A DNA stretch of 64,000 bases from Elmis aenea (Eukaryota; Arthropoda; Insecta; Coleoptera; Elmidae): the NCBI GenBank assembly GCA_947652605.1, contig OX393578.1, positions 39,995,470 to 40,059,469 on the forward strand. The letters run 5' to 3'. Shown here in pieces: positions 22,052 through 31,689 of the stretch. A program made the translations under genes and the position numbers. Within the stretch, counting starts at the first letter, position 1, and each line of letters begins with the position of its first letter. The notes under the pieces were generated by a model. The model saw only the letters and a list, made by a program, of their open reading frames with translations, did not search any database and was not told the DNA's origin.

Positions 22052-23130
22052 GCAGGCATGTGCAAGCTACGGTCCACGGGCCGGATGCGACCAGCGAGAA
22101 CTTTTCCAAATCTCACTGAATCCGGCCCGCCAGCCACCTAAGGCTGAAAAGTATTTTTTATTTATGTTTTTAATGTTTTATTTTTTATGAATTGTATAAA
22201 ATGCGATTACACTTATTTTTTAAATGTTTATAGCAAGGGTTGCCAACTAGTTTGTTAACGCAATCGACTTTTTATAAAGAATGGTAATCGCAGGCTACCC
22301 ATCAAATTCTCGAATTAACTCCTAGGAAAAACCACTTGTACAAGGGTCTCGTTTTTCGCGTTTTTCTCTGAGACAGTTAGACCTATATTTAAAAACTTTG
22401 CACCGTTTTACTTGCATCAGAATTTTTTTCCACACAGTTTCGACCAACTGACTGCAAAATTGGCTATTTTTAAGTATCAATTTCGGGCTGCTGGGCTGTA
22501 AAGGATACTAAAAACAAAAGAAATGCACCAATTTACAAATTGTCAGATACGGCTAATCTTTGGCTACACTTCAAGACCAAAGAAAAACAAGTTAGTAATT
22601 AAATTTTTTGTGACCCGAGATTTTTGTCGTTTACGTTAACGAAATCCGAGAAAAAAACGACTTTTACAAGAATCTTGTTTTTCGTGTTTTTCTCCAGAAC
22701 CATTGGAAGTATTTTCAAAAACTTTGCAACATTCTACTGGCAAAGAATGCGCGCATCGGTAAATAAATAAGTTTTGATTATATCTCACATGGTTTCATGG
22801 CTAACTCAACTGTAAAAATTGCCAATATTTAATTAGCATTTTCCGGAGTCCGTAAAGAATACTAAAAACAAAACAATATGCAGCCGTCATATCTTTGTTT
22901 TAAAAAAATATTTTACCTAAGCAAATGTTGAAATTGTTGCAGCGATCTATTAAAAATTGCTTCGCGTTTGACCCGTTTTTCACAACTGTATTATAGTAAT
23001 GACTATTTCAATAAAGTTAAAAAAGCACAAACAAAGATGGGTTGCTTTTTGCATACTCCAATACGAACCCTTAAAAATGTTCCGGCCCGCAGATGCATCT
23101 CAAATTCTCTATCCGGCCCACGGTCTTGTC
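22052..23130. mobile_element. hAT-like element, poorly defined
   Basis: At the left is CAGGCATGTGCAAGCTACGG followed by CCACGGGCCGGATGCG; at 23080-23125 are TCCGGCCCGCAGATGC and TCCGGCCCACGGTC, in inverse orientation. This matches the GGCCCGC-type ends seen at 411 and 8686. The right terminus was not located. Copies of the dispersed CTCCAGAACC/TTTGCACC repeat fill most of the interior. Confidence 0.4.
22238..22990. repeat. Dispersed repeat, two partial copies
   Basis: Two units (about 22238-22480 and 22630-22990) share TTTTTCTC followed by ACTTTGCACC or ACTTTGCAAC, then CAAAGAATGCGCGCATCGG, GGTTTCATGG and AAATTGCTTCGCG. Related copies occur at about 10195, 41470 and 42770. GGGTTGCCAACTAG at the left and a GATCGACCTGTTGGCC phrase in the 43,060 copy may be the element's inverted ends. 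Confidence 0.55.
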
Positions 23131-23139
23131 GAAGTAAAT

Positions 23140-24364
23140 TATTTAAAATTTATTTTTGTTTTAAATGGAGACTGCGTAAATGGAGGGATTATATGTATTT
23201 GTATATTTATTGCTGTAAATCACTTAAGTTACCCTATTTATGAAAAATGAATTTCTTGTAACTAATTAGTTGCTAAAGCTTTACCATAGCAAAGGGCTGC
23301 ATATAATATAACTTCTCTACAATCAGATGGCAATTGGTCGAAATTACCAAACCGCGTTAATTATTGGTCAGTATATCACAAAGTATAATCATCGTTCGAA
23401 AAAATGACTTGAAATTATATAGTCATCCGTTTTTCATTTTTCAAAGTAATTTAAATCAATAAGCAACATATATTAAATTGATGACTTTAAAAGAAGTTAA
23501 CTGTCAACACTGCTATAATGAAGCGAAAATGATTTAGCCATTAAAAATTGTACTTTGGTTGAAGTTGTTTGACAAAGTTTTTTATATTCATCTTCTTGAT
23601 ATGAAATTTTTGAAGAAATACAGCGCTAAAAATGCATGGAAATCTGATTAATACCGAGTGGTAGACCACGTACTCACTGAGTATGAACTCAAAGAGCCAG
23701 GACGGTAATTAAACTGGGCCACTCCAAGTAAGGAGCGGGTCTCTTTGACGATAACGCGTCCCGCGCACAGGGACCGAGATTAAAGCAATATTGTGTAGTG
23801 TCTTTTCTGATCCGCAAGGTGGCGTAGATTAGTCAAGGGCCCATTTTATGACGATCTCTCCCTGCTAATTTCTGACCTCGCACCGTTTCTGAAATCAGTG
23901 GGTGGAAAATGAAACTCGAGAAACGAAATGTGGTAGCGTAACGGATATTGCGAACTTTAATTGCTTTGGCAAATTTAGTTTTCCAGAGAAAAATTTTAAC
24001 ATGGATGCGTTTTGAAACATCTTAGCTTGAAATTTGCAGAATATTGTTATCTTGTAAAAGTGAGTGAAATAGTAAATGTACAAGAAAGGAGAACATTGTT
24101 TGAGAACAATGCTGAGGTGTTTCCGGGCCCGGAGTGCTGCTTCCGGTTACCGGGATCAATTGCAGGTTCGGCTTGTTTGCTCTGCCATTACCCAATGAGC
24201 TTCTGAACGTTAGAGATGTGTTTGATGTGCTCTACGTAACTTAACTCTTTAAAAATTACTTTTTGATCTATACCTCACGGTTTGACACACTCGTTTTGTA
24301 TAAAAGTTATATTAAATTGTTTAACTTCATACCAAGATTTAAAAAAAAAATATTTATAAGAGAA
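23140..24364. other. Unique DNA with a less AT-rich island
   Basis: 23640-23900 is relatively GC-rich and unique in the window (CGATAACGCGTCCCGCGC, CCGCAAGGTGGCG). A second short piece at 24110-24195 contains GTTTCCGGGCCCGGAG. No domain is encoded in the overlapping short frames. Candidate conserved non-coding DNA. Confidence 0.35.
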
Positions 24365-24800
24365 TTTCTATTACGACAAAAATTAGATTTGTCTTTAATA
24401 AAAACTAATCAATGGATAACTCAATATCGTATCAGTTGAGCTTAAAAAATTAAAAAAGAGCTTAATTGGTAATAATATAAATAAGTTTAATTAAATATTA
24501 CTTATCTTCTTCTCCAAATTTAAAATGTAAAGTAGTGCTATTTTACTAAATTCTTTAATATCGACCTTGGTATCAATGTAATATATACATGTTGTTTAAA
24601 AATTCAAAGTTTTGCTGCATTGGAAGATAAGATTATTAAAAATTATTCTTTCTTCGAAGTTTTAAGCAATTTTTAAATAACGATAAAAAAATTCTGTTCT
24701 CAGAATTTAGAAAAAAAAGCAAGCGATACTCTTATCATTTTTAAACAAATGCCATTTACAAACGTATGTAAAAAAATATCGATAATTCCACTACTGTCAT
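24365..24800. repeat. Second copy of the foldback-loop sequence
   Basis: This matches 14030-14300 nearly base for base (TTTCTATTACGACAAAAATT through AAAAAATATCGATAATTCC), but lacks the 400-bp inverted arms that flank the first copy. It contains about 130 extra bases (about 24525-24658) that are deleted in the loop at 14155. The sequence is non-coding. Confidence 0.8.
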
Positions 24801-25427
24801 TAATGTCAATGCAAATGCATACGATTTATCACGTATGCTAGCGGATAAATAGGAACCTTACTATTATTTGAAATCGGATAAATTTTTGTTTACCTTCACC
24901 GTGGCAACTGTATGAAATTTTGGAAAATATCAGAGTTTAAGTTTTCTCGTTATTGCTTTTTAATTTATTCTCGTTAATTGTTATTAAGCGACAACTCGTG
25001 TCAAATCAAAATTTGGCCGCCAAATTTTAACCTCTTGTGGTATTACCCCCAAATAAATTATCTACTCGCATTTGAGTTATGTCATATTATTATGTAATAA
25101 TTATTATTTAGCCTTAAACCAACTTTAAGACAAGTAACAATAACCACGCACTCATCTTAAAACGCAGAATTCGGTGGTCTTCTTCCTGCGACATGTTGTA
25201 ATTTGTAATTGACTGTAGACAGACTTGTGGCATGTCTAGATCAAGAAGTTGTTAAACTTTTGTTGCAAGGTGTAAAGAATTCCAAAATTTCATTAACACT
25301 TTATATGAAACTAATAATCTAATGAATAAATTACAAAATAAACGTGTATACAACAAACTGTAAGTGTACAAGTTCACAATATTAAACGTTATCCAAGGGA
25401 TAGCTGTGAAACTTTAATAGTACATTA
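24801..25427. other. AT-rich DNA, nothing recognised
   Basis: No open frame with a domain or repeat boundary was seen. Confidence 0.4.
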
Positions 25428-25560
25428 CATAACAAAAGTTGTAAGAAGCATTTTACGCACGAGTGGAAAAGGTCGCACAGAGCCGCGTAGCGGCGAGTAC
25501 GTATTTCCACGAGTGCGTAATTGCTTTACAGCTCGTGTTATGTTGCTTACTTTTTCTACG
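25428..25560. repeat. Imperfect palindrome around CACGAGTGCG
   Basis: TTTTACGCACGAGTGGAAA on the left pairs with GTATTTCCACGAGTGCGTAA on the right, with GCCGCGTAGCGGC at the centre, itself a palindrome. Outer pairing includes AACAAAAGTTGTAAG and GTTGCTTACTTTTT less well. Function unknown; it could be a small inverted-repeat element. Confidence 0.6.
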
Positions 25561-25624
25561 AACACATAATACCTAAGATTTTAACGGTTTTTTGGCTAAT
25601 ATACACCCAGTAATTACGTGTCTT

Positions 25625-25800
25625 TTGTCGTAGCCTACTTTGACATTTCCAGACAAGTTTGCGTTTTGCTTACCGTGCGTTATAACTTACTTACTATGCA
25701 TGCAGGCAGTGTTTGACGTAAGGCTACTTCGATCTTTCTAGACAGGTGTGCATTTTGCTTACCGTGCGTTAGGACTCACTTATTTTGCATGCAGGCTGGA
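25625..25800. repeat. Tandem duplication, about 93-bp unit
   Basis: Two diverged copies share CATTTTGCTTACCGTGCGTT or GCGTTTTGCTTACCGTGCG, then ACTTA and TGCATGCAGGC, each preceded by a GTAG/GTAAGGCTACTT phrase. There is no coding potential. Confidence 0.65.
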
Positions 25801-26079
25801 CGGTAAGAGTCATTTACATTAGTGGTAGTAGAAAAAACTATATTAGTTGCTTACATTGTCCACCTTCACTAAATATTTTAGGGAAAAACAGTAAATACGT
25901 TTTTTTTCCAAGTTAAAAATTGCATCAAATACAAACTTCAATACAAATCACTGCAAGCATTTGCATGAAATTAAAGAAAAAGCATTTCAAAGTGCTTTGA
26001 TAATTTTATCCCTTTTATATGTCAATAACATTTTAGACTTGTGAGTTAATTCGAAAATCTTTCCAGTATGATATATAGG

Positions 26080-26590
26080 TAGGGTTACCAGACGTACTCT
26101 TTTTAGAGTACATGTACTCTTTTTGATGTATGCCACTTTTGTACTCTTTACTTTTTTTCTATTGTCCTCTTTTATACTCTTTTTGATTGCGCAAATAAAT
26201 TTTAACAGGCAGAATAGAGTATAGAGCAGGGATGGCAAATAGGTGGCACGCGAGAGAGTTTCGACGGTTATGCTAAAGAATTGTATGAATAAATTTGTAG
26301 CGATGCAGCTAAATTGTATAAATTGTATGAGATATTCCTTTTTTGAAAAAGTTGCAGGCGGTCTAACCCAAGTACTGACACGGGCAAAATGTGTATTAAA
26401 TTTTATATTATTTTGGCACGAGAGAGGGCGTGAGGATGAATAAATATTAGTTTCTTTAAAAGTGTTATGTTCGTAAGAGTTTGTTCAATTTCGCAAACAC
26501 GTATACGGTACATATGTTTTTTTTTTTTTTTTGTAGGAAGGAGAGGTGTCAAATGTACTCTTTATTATATCGTACCATCTGGTAACCCTA
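26080..26590. mobile_element. hAT-like element with TACTCTTT motifs, next to the gap
   Basis: TAGGGTTACCAGACGTACTC at the left is inverted at the right as ACCATCTGGTAACCCTA. The motif GTACTCTTT or TACTCTTT recurs about six times inside the left end and once inside the right. The left flank is TATATAGG. The right flank shows only TA before the N run begins, which is consistent with the same octamer. Confidence 0.75.
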
Positions 26591-26592
26591 TA

Positions 26593-26792
26593 NNNNNNNN
26601 NNNNNNNNNNNNNNNNNNNNNNNNNNNNNNNNNNNNNNNNNNNNNNNNNNNNNNNNNNNNNNNNNNNNNNNNNNNNNNNNNNNNNNNNNNNNNNNNNNNN
26701 NNNNNNNNNNNNNNNNNNNNNNNNNNNNNNNNNNNNNNNNNNNNNNNNNNNNNNNNNNNNNNNNNNNNNNNNNNNNNNNNNNNNNNNNNNNN
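26593..26792. other. Assembly gap, 200 N
   Basis: Exactly 200 undetermined bases, a conventional gap size, so the true length is probably unknown. Any open frame crossing it is an artefact. Confidence 0.99.
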
Positions 26793-26818
26793 TGTTCACG
26801 GGCTGGTGGTTAACACCC

Positions 26819-26819
<1 letters not shown>

Positions 26820-26856
<37 letters not shown>
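26820..26856. repeat. (TA)n microsatellite
   Basis: About 18 TA dinucleotides just right of the gap; simple repeats like this often cause assembly breaks. Confidence 0.95.
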
Positions 26857-26859
<3 letters not shown>

Positions 26860-27447
26860 CAATCTTTAAGTTTAAGACCATTTCATTATGTAGCATATAT
26901 TTGTGAGTCCATTTTTCTCTTATGAAGCCAGGCCTCATAAGAAGATAGCACATAAATTTTTTGTCGCTATGAATATACACTTTTTATAACAATTATAGGT
27001 GGGATACCACTGCCGTCATAATTGTAATTTTCCACACCATTACTTTTTTAATATGAGCGTTTACATTTTTTATAATAAAGCAGGTACTTTTTTGAGGCCA
27101 CATGGTCCCAAAACTAAGTGGGTGGAGCTTATTATGGCCCTCAGTCAGCTAGTAGTATAAACGAAAGGTATGGCCAACCATTTGTAGATGTCCTTATGTG
27201 TTCCAGAATAATTCGAAATAAAAGTAAAATTTATCTCGCGCGTTGCAGGTTGCAGAAAATTTCCTTAGCAATTTATGATCACTGGACACACATAGTATAA
27301 ATTGTGCCAAAAAACATATTTTGGAAAAAATGCGTGATCTTATAACTCGAATGTATAAATTTAAATTGACACAATAAATTTATACCAATTTCAGACTACT
27401 GGGTATTAACAGTATTTACAACTGAAAACAAAAAATGAAAAAAAAAA
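26857..27447. other. AT-rich DNA before the satellite
   Basis: No gene is supported. GAAGCCAGGCCTCATAAG near 26926 and GAGGCCACATGGTCCC near 27094 resemble the GTGGCCTCAAAA motif of the tandem repeat at 36812. Confidence 0.4.
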
Positions 27448-30400
27448 ATCTTTGAATCGCCACCGGCGTAAAACGTTTTTCTAATTATCTAAGCTACAAT
27501 AGGTATAAATAAAAAGGCAGGGTCATCCATTCGTCCAAGCAATAGTTTTTTGAAAAATTCTTTGAATCGCCGCCACCGCCGAAAAAACGTTTTTCTAATT
27601 ATCTAACCTACAATAGGTATAAATGAGAAGATGGCAGGGTCATCCCTTCGCCCAAGCAATAATAGTTTTTTGAAAAATTCTTTAAATCGCCGCCACCGCC
27701 GAAAAAAACGTTTTTTTAATGATCTAAGCTACAATAGGTATAAATAAGAAGATGGCAGGGTCATCCATTCGTCCAAGCAATAGTTTTTTAAAAAATTCTT
27801 TGTATCGCCGCCACCGCCGAAAAAACGTTTTTCTAATTATCTAAGCTAAAATAGGTATAACTAAGAAGTTGGCAGGGTCATCCATTCGTCCAAGCAATAG
27901 TTTTTTGAAAAATTCTTTGTATCGCCGCCACCGCCGAAAAAACGTTTTTCTAATAATCTAAGCTTAAATAGGTATAAATAAGAAGGTGGCAGGGTCATCC
28001 ATTCGTCCAAGCAATAGTTTTTTGAAAAATTCTTTGTATCGCCGCCACCGCCGAAAAAACGTTTTTCTAATTATCTAAGCTTAAATAGGTATAAACAAGA
28101 AGGTGGCAGGGTCATCTATTCGTTCAAGCAATATTTTATTGAAAAATTCTTTGTATCGCCGCCACCGCCCAAAAAACGTTTTTCTAAATATCTAAGCTAA
28201 AATAGGTATAACTAAGAAGTTGGCAGGGTCATCCATTCGTCCAAGCAATAGTTTTTTGAAAAATTCTTTGTATCGCCACCAGCGCCGAAAAAACGTTTTT
28301 CTAATTATCTAAGCTTAAATAGGTATAAACAAGAAGGTGGAAGGGTCATCTATTCGTTCAAGCAATAGTTTATTGAAAAATTCTTTGTATCGCCGCCACC
28401 GCCCAAAAAACGTTTTTCTAATTATCTAAGCTAAAATAGGTATAACTAAGAAGGTGGCAGGGTCATCCATTCGTCCAAGCAATAGTTTTTTGAAAAATTC
28501 TTTGTATCGCCGCCACCGCCGAAAAAACGTTTTTCTAATAATCTAAGCTAAAATAGGTATAAATAAGAAGGTGGCAGGGTCATCCATTCGTCCAAGCAAT
28601 AGTTTTTTGAAAAATTCTTTGTATCGCCGCGACCGCCAAAAAAACGTTTTTCTAATTATCTAAGCTTAAATAGGTATAAACAAGAAGGTGGCAGGGTCAT
28701 CTATTCGTTCAAGCAATAGTTTATTGAAAAATTCTTTGTATCGCCGCCACCGCCGAAAAAACGTTTTTCTAATTATCTAAGCTAAAATAGGTATAAATAA
28801 GAAGGTGGCAGGGTCATCCATTCGTCCAAGCAATAGTTTTTTGAAAAATTCTTTGTATCGCCGCCATTGCCGAAAAAACGTTTTTCTAATTATCTAAGCT
28901 TAAACAGGTATAAGCAAGAAGGTGGCAGGGTCATCTATTCGTTCAAGCAATAGTTTATTGAAAAATTCTTTGTATCGCCGCCACCGCCCAAAAAACGTTT
29001 TTCTAATTATCTAAGCTAAAATAGGTATAACTAAGAAGTTGGCAGGGTCATCCATTCGTCCAAGCAATAGTTTTTTGAAAAATTCTTTGTATCGCCGCCA
29101 CCGCCGAAAAAACGTTTTTCTAATAATCTAAGCTTAAATAGGTATAAATAAGAAGTTGGCAGGGTCATCCATTCGTCCAAGCAATAGTTTTTTAAAAAAT
29201 TCTTTGTATCGCCGCCACCGCCGAAAAAACGTTTTTCTAATTATCTAAGCTTAAATAGGTATAAACAAGAAGGTGGCAGGGTCATCTATTCGTTCAAGCA
29301 ATAGTTTATTGAAAAATTCTTTGTATCGCCGCCGCCGCCCAAAAAACGTTTTTCTAATTATCTAAGCTAAAATAGGTATAACTAAGAAGTTGGCAGGGTC
29401 ATCCATTCGTCCAAGCAATAGTTTTTTGAAAAATTCTTTGTATCGCCGCCAGCGCCGAAAAAACGTTTTTCTAATTATCTAATCTTAAATAGGTATAAAC
29501 AAGAAGGTGGAAGGGTCATCTATTCGTTCAAGCAATAGTTTATTGAAAAATTCTTTGTATCGCCGCCACCGCCGAAAAAACGTTTTTCTAATTATCTAAG
29601 CTTAAATAGGTATAACTAAGAAGTTGGCAGGGTCATCCATTCGTCCAAGCAATAGTTTTTTGAAAAATTCTTTGTATCGCCGCCACCGCCGAAAAAACGT
29701 TTTTTTAATAATCTAAGCTAAAATAGGTATAAATAAGAAGGTGGCAGGGTCATCCATTCGTCCAAGCAATAGTTTTTTAAAAAATTCTTTGTATCGCCGC
29801 CACCGCCGAAAAAACGTTTTTCTAATTATCTAAGCTTAAATAGGTATAAACAAGAAGGTGGCAGGGTCATCTATTCGTTCAAGCAATAGTTTATTGAAAA
29901 ATTCTTTGTATCGCCGCCACCGCCCAAAAAACGTTTTTCTAATTATCTAAGCTAAAATAGGTATAAATAAGAAGGTGGCAGGGTCATCCATTCGTCCAAG
30001 CAATAGTTTTTTGAAAAATTCTTTGTATCGCCGCGACCGCCGAAAAAACGTTTTTCTAATTATCTAAGCTTAAATAGGTATAAACAAGAAGGTGGCAGGG
30101 TCATCTATTCGTTCAAGCAATAGTTTATTGAAAAATTCTTTGTATCACCGCCACCGCCGAAAAAACGTTTTTCTAATTATCTAAGCTTAAATAGGTATAA
30201 ACAAGAAGGTGGAAGGGTCATCTATTCGTTCAAGCAATAGTTTATTGAAAAATTCTTTGTATCGCCGCCACCGCCGAAAAAACGTTTTTCTAATTATCTA
30301 AGCTTAAATAGGTATAAACAAGAAGGTGGAAGGGTCATCTATTCGTTCAAGCAATAGTTTATTGAAAAATTCTTTGTATCGCCGCCACCGCCGAAAAAAC

Positions 30401-31158
30401 GTTTTTCTAATTATCTAAGCTTAAATAGGTATAAACAAGAAGGTGGAAGGGTCATCTATTCGTTCAAGCAATAGTTTATTGAAAAATTCTTTGTATCGCC
30501 GCCACCGCCGAAAAAACGTTTTTCTAATTATCTAAGCTTAAATAGGTATAAACAAGAAGGTGGCAGGGTCATCTATTCGTTCAAGCAATAGTTTATTGAA
30601 AAATTCTTTGTATCGCCGCCACCGCCCAAAAAACGTTTTTCTAATTATCTAAGCTAAAATAGGTATAAATAAGAAGGTGGCAGGGTCATCCATTCGTCCA
30701 AGCAATAGTTTTTTGAAAAATTCTTTGTATCGCCGCCACCGCCGAAAAAACGTTTTTCTAATAATCTAAGCTAAAATAGGTATAAATAAGAAGGTGGCAG
30801 GGTCATCCATTCGTCCAAGCAATAGTTTTTTGAAAAATTCTTTGTATCGCCGCGACCGCCGAAAAAACGTTTTTCTAATTATCTAAGCTTAAATAGGTAT
30901 AAACAAGAAGGTGGCAGGGTCATCTATTTGTTCAAGCAATAGTTTATTGAAAAATTCTTTGTATCGCCGCCACCGCCCAAAAAACGTTTTTCTAATTATC
31001 TAAGCTAAAATAGGTATAAATAAGAAGGTGGCAGGGTCATCCATTCGTCCAAGCAATAGTTTTTTGAAAAATTCTTTGTATCGCCGCCATTGCCGAAAAA
31101 ACGTTTTTCTAATTATCTAAGCTACAATAGGTGTAAATTTAAAGGTGGCAGGGTCTTT
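27448..31158. repeat. 117-bp satellite array, about 32 monomers, higher-order structure
   Basis: Each monomer contains ATCGCCGCCACCGCC, then AAAAAACGTTTTTCTAAT, AATAGGTATAAA and GGTGGCAGGGTCAT. Two subtypes are distinguished: A has CCATTCGTCCAAGC and AGTTTTTTGAAA; B has CTATTCGTTCAAGC and AGTTTATTGAAA with AAACAAGAAGG. From 28110 the order is B-A-B-A-A, repeated three times and a fourth time with four extra B monomers, then B-A and the end. The first five monomers are mostly A-type and the most diverged. The final monomer is cut off near 31158. Non-coding. Confidence 0.95.
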
Positions 31159-31689
31159 TGTTAAAATTTGACAGTTGAGCTTCCGCCTCCGGGGGTGGCC
31201 AATATTGTTTTAACATGACGAGCACTTAGATGCTGTACGTTCATATCTATCTTGTAAATATGAAGGTTTTATCTCGTTTTTTGGGAGTTGTTTAATACTG
31301 CCAGATTTTATTGCTAAATTAACGCGGCTAAGTTTTTTTGTGAAATAAATGGTAACCGAAACTACAGTGTCTTATCGTATATTTAACGGATTCATACAAA
31401 ATGACTATCCGACTATCGACTTGACAAAATGATATCAGGAAACCGTAGTCAACCGTAGTTTTTTGCAATTGAAAAGGGATTGGTTTGGTCGCCACCGAGC
31501 CGAGTGTAGTGTCGGCATATGATTGACGCATTACTTGTAACCGCGTTGTGCTCACGTGTTTAATATCATTTATAAAGTAAAGGTAGGTCTTAGTTGTTTT
31601 TAATATTAAGTTTTATATATTTACTTAACAGAACTATTAATGTGTTTGTTTTCTAATAAAATCTGTTCAATTTAATTAAGTACACAACT
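31159..31689. promoter_or_regulatory. Probable upstream region of the tyrosine-recombinase gene
   Basis: This stretch lies between the end of the satellite and the start codon at 31690. It includes a GC-rich piece (GCTTCCGCCTCCGGGGGTGG at 31180) and, near 31500-31560, GTAACCGCGTTGTGCTCACG. A possible donor AAAGGTAGGT at 31578 could mark a 5' untranslated exon. No TATA box or initiator is assigned with confidence. The minus-strand open frame 31328-31555 has no domain. Confidence 0.35.

Noticed and set aside
26467..26925. Open frames of 107-152 codons around 26.5-26.9 kb
   Set aside because: They cross the 200-N gap and the (TA)n repeat, so they are artefacts.
27448..31158. CRISPR-like array
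   Set aside because: The whole 117-bp unit repeats with no unique spacers, the genome is eukaryotic, and no cas genes exist; it is a satellite.
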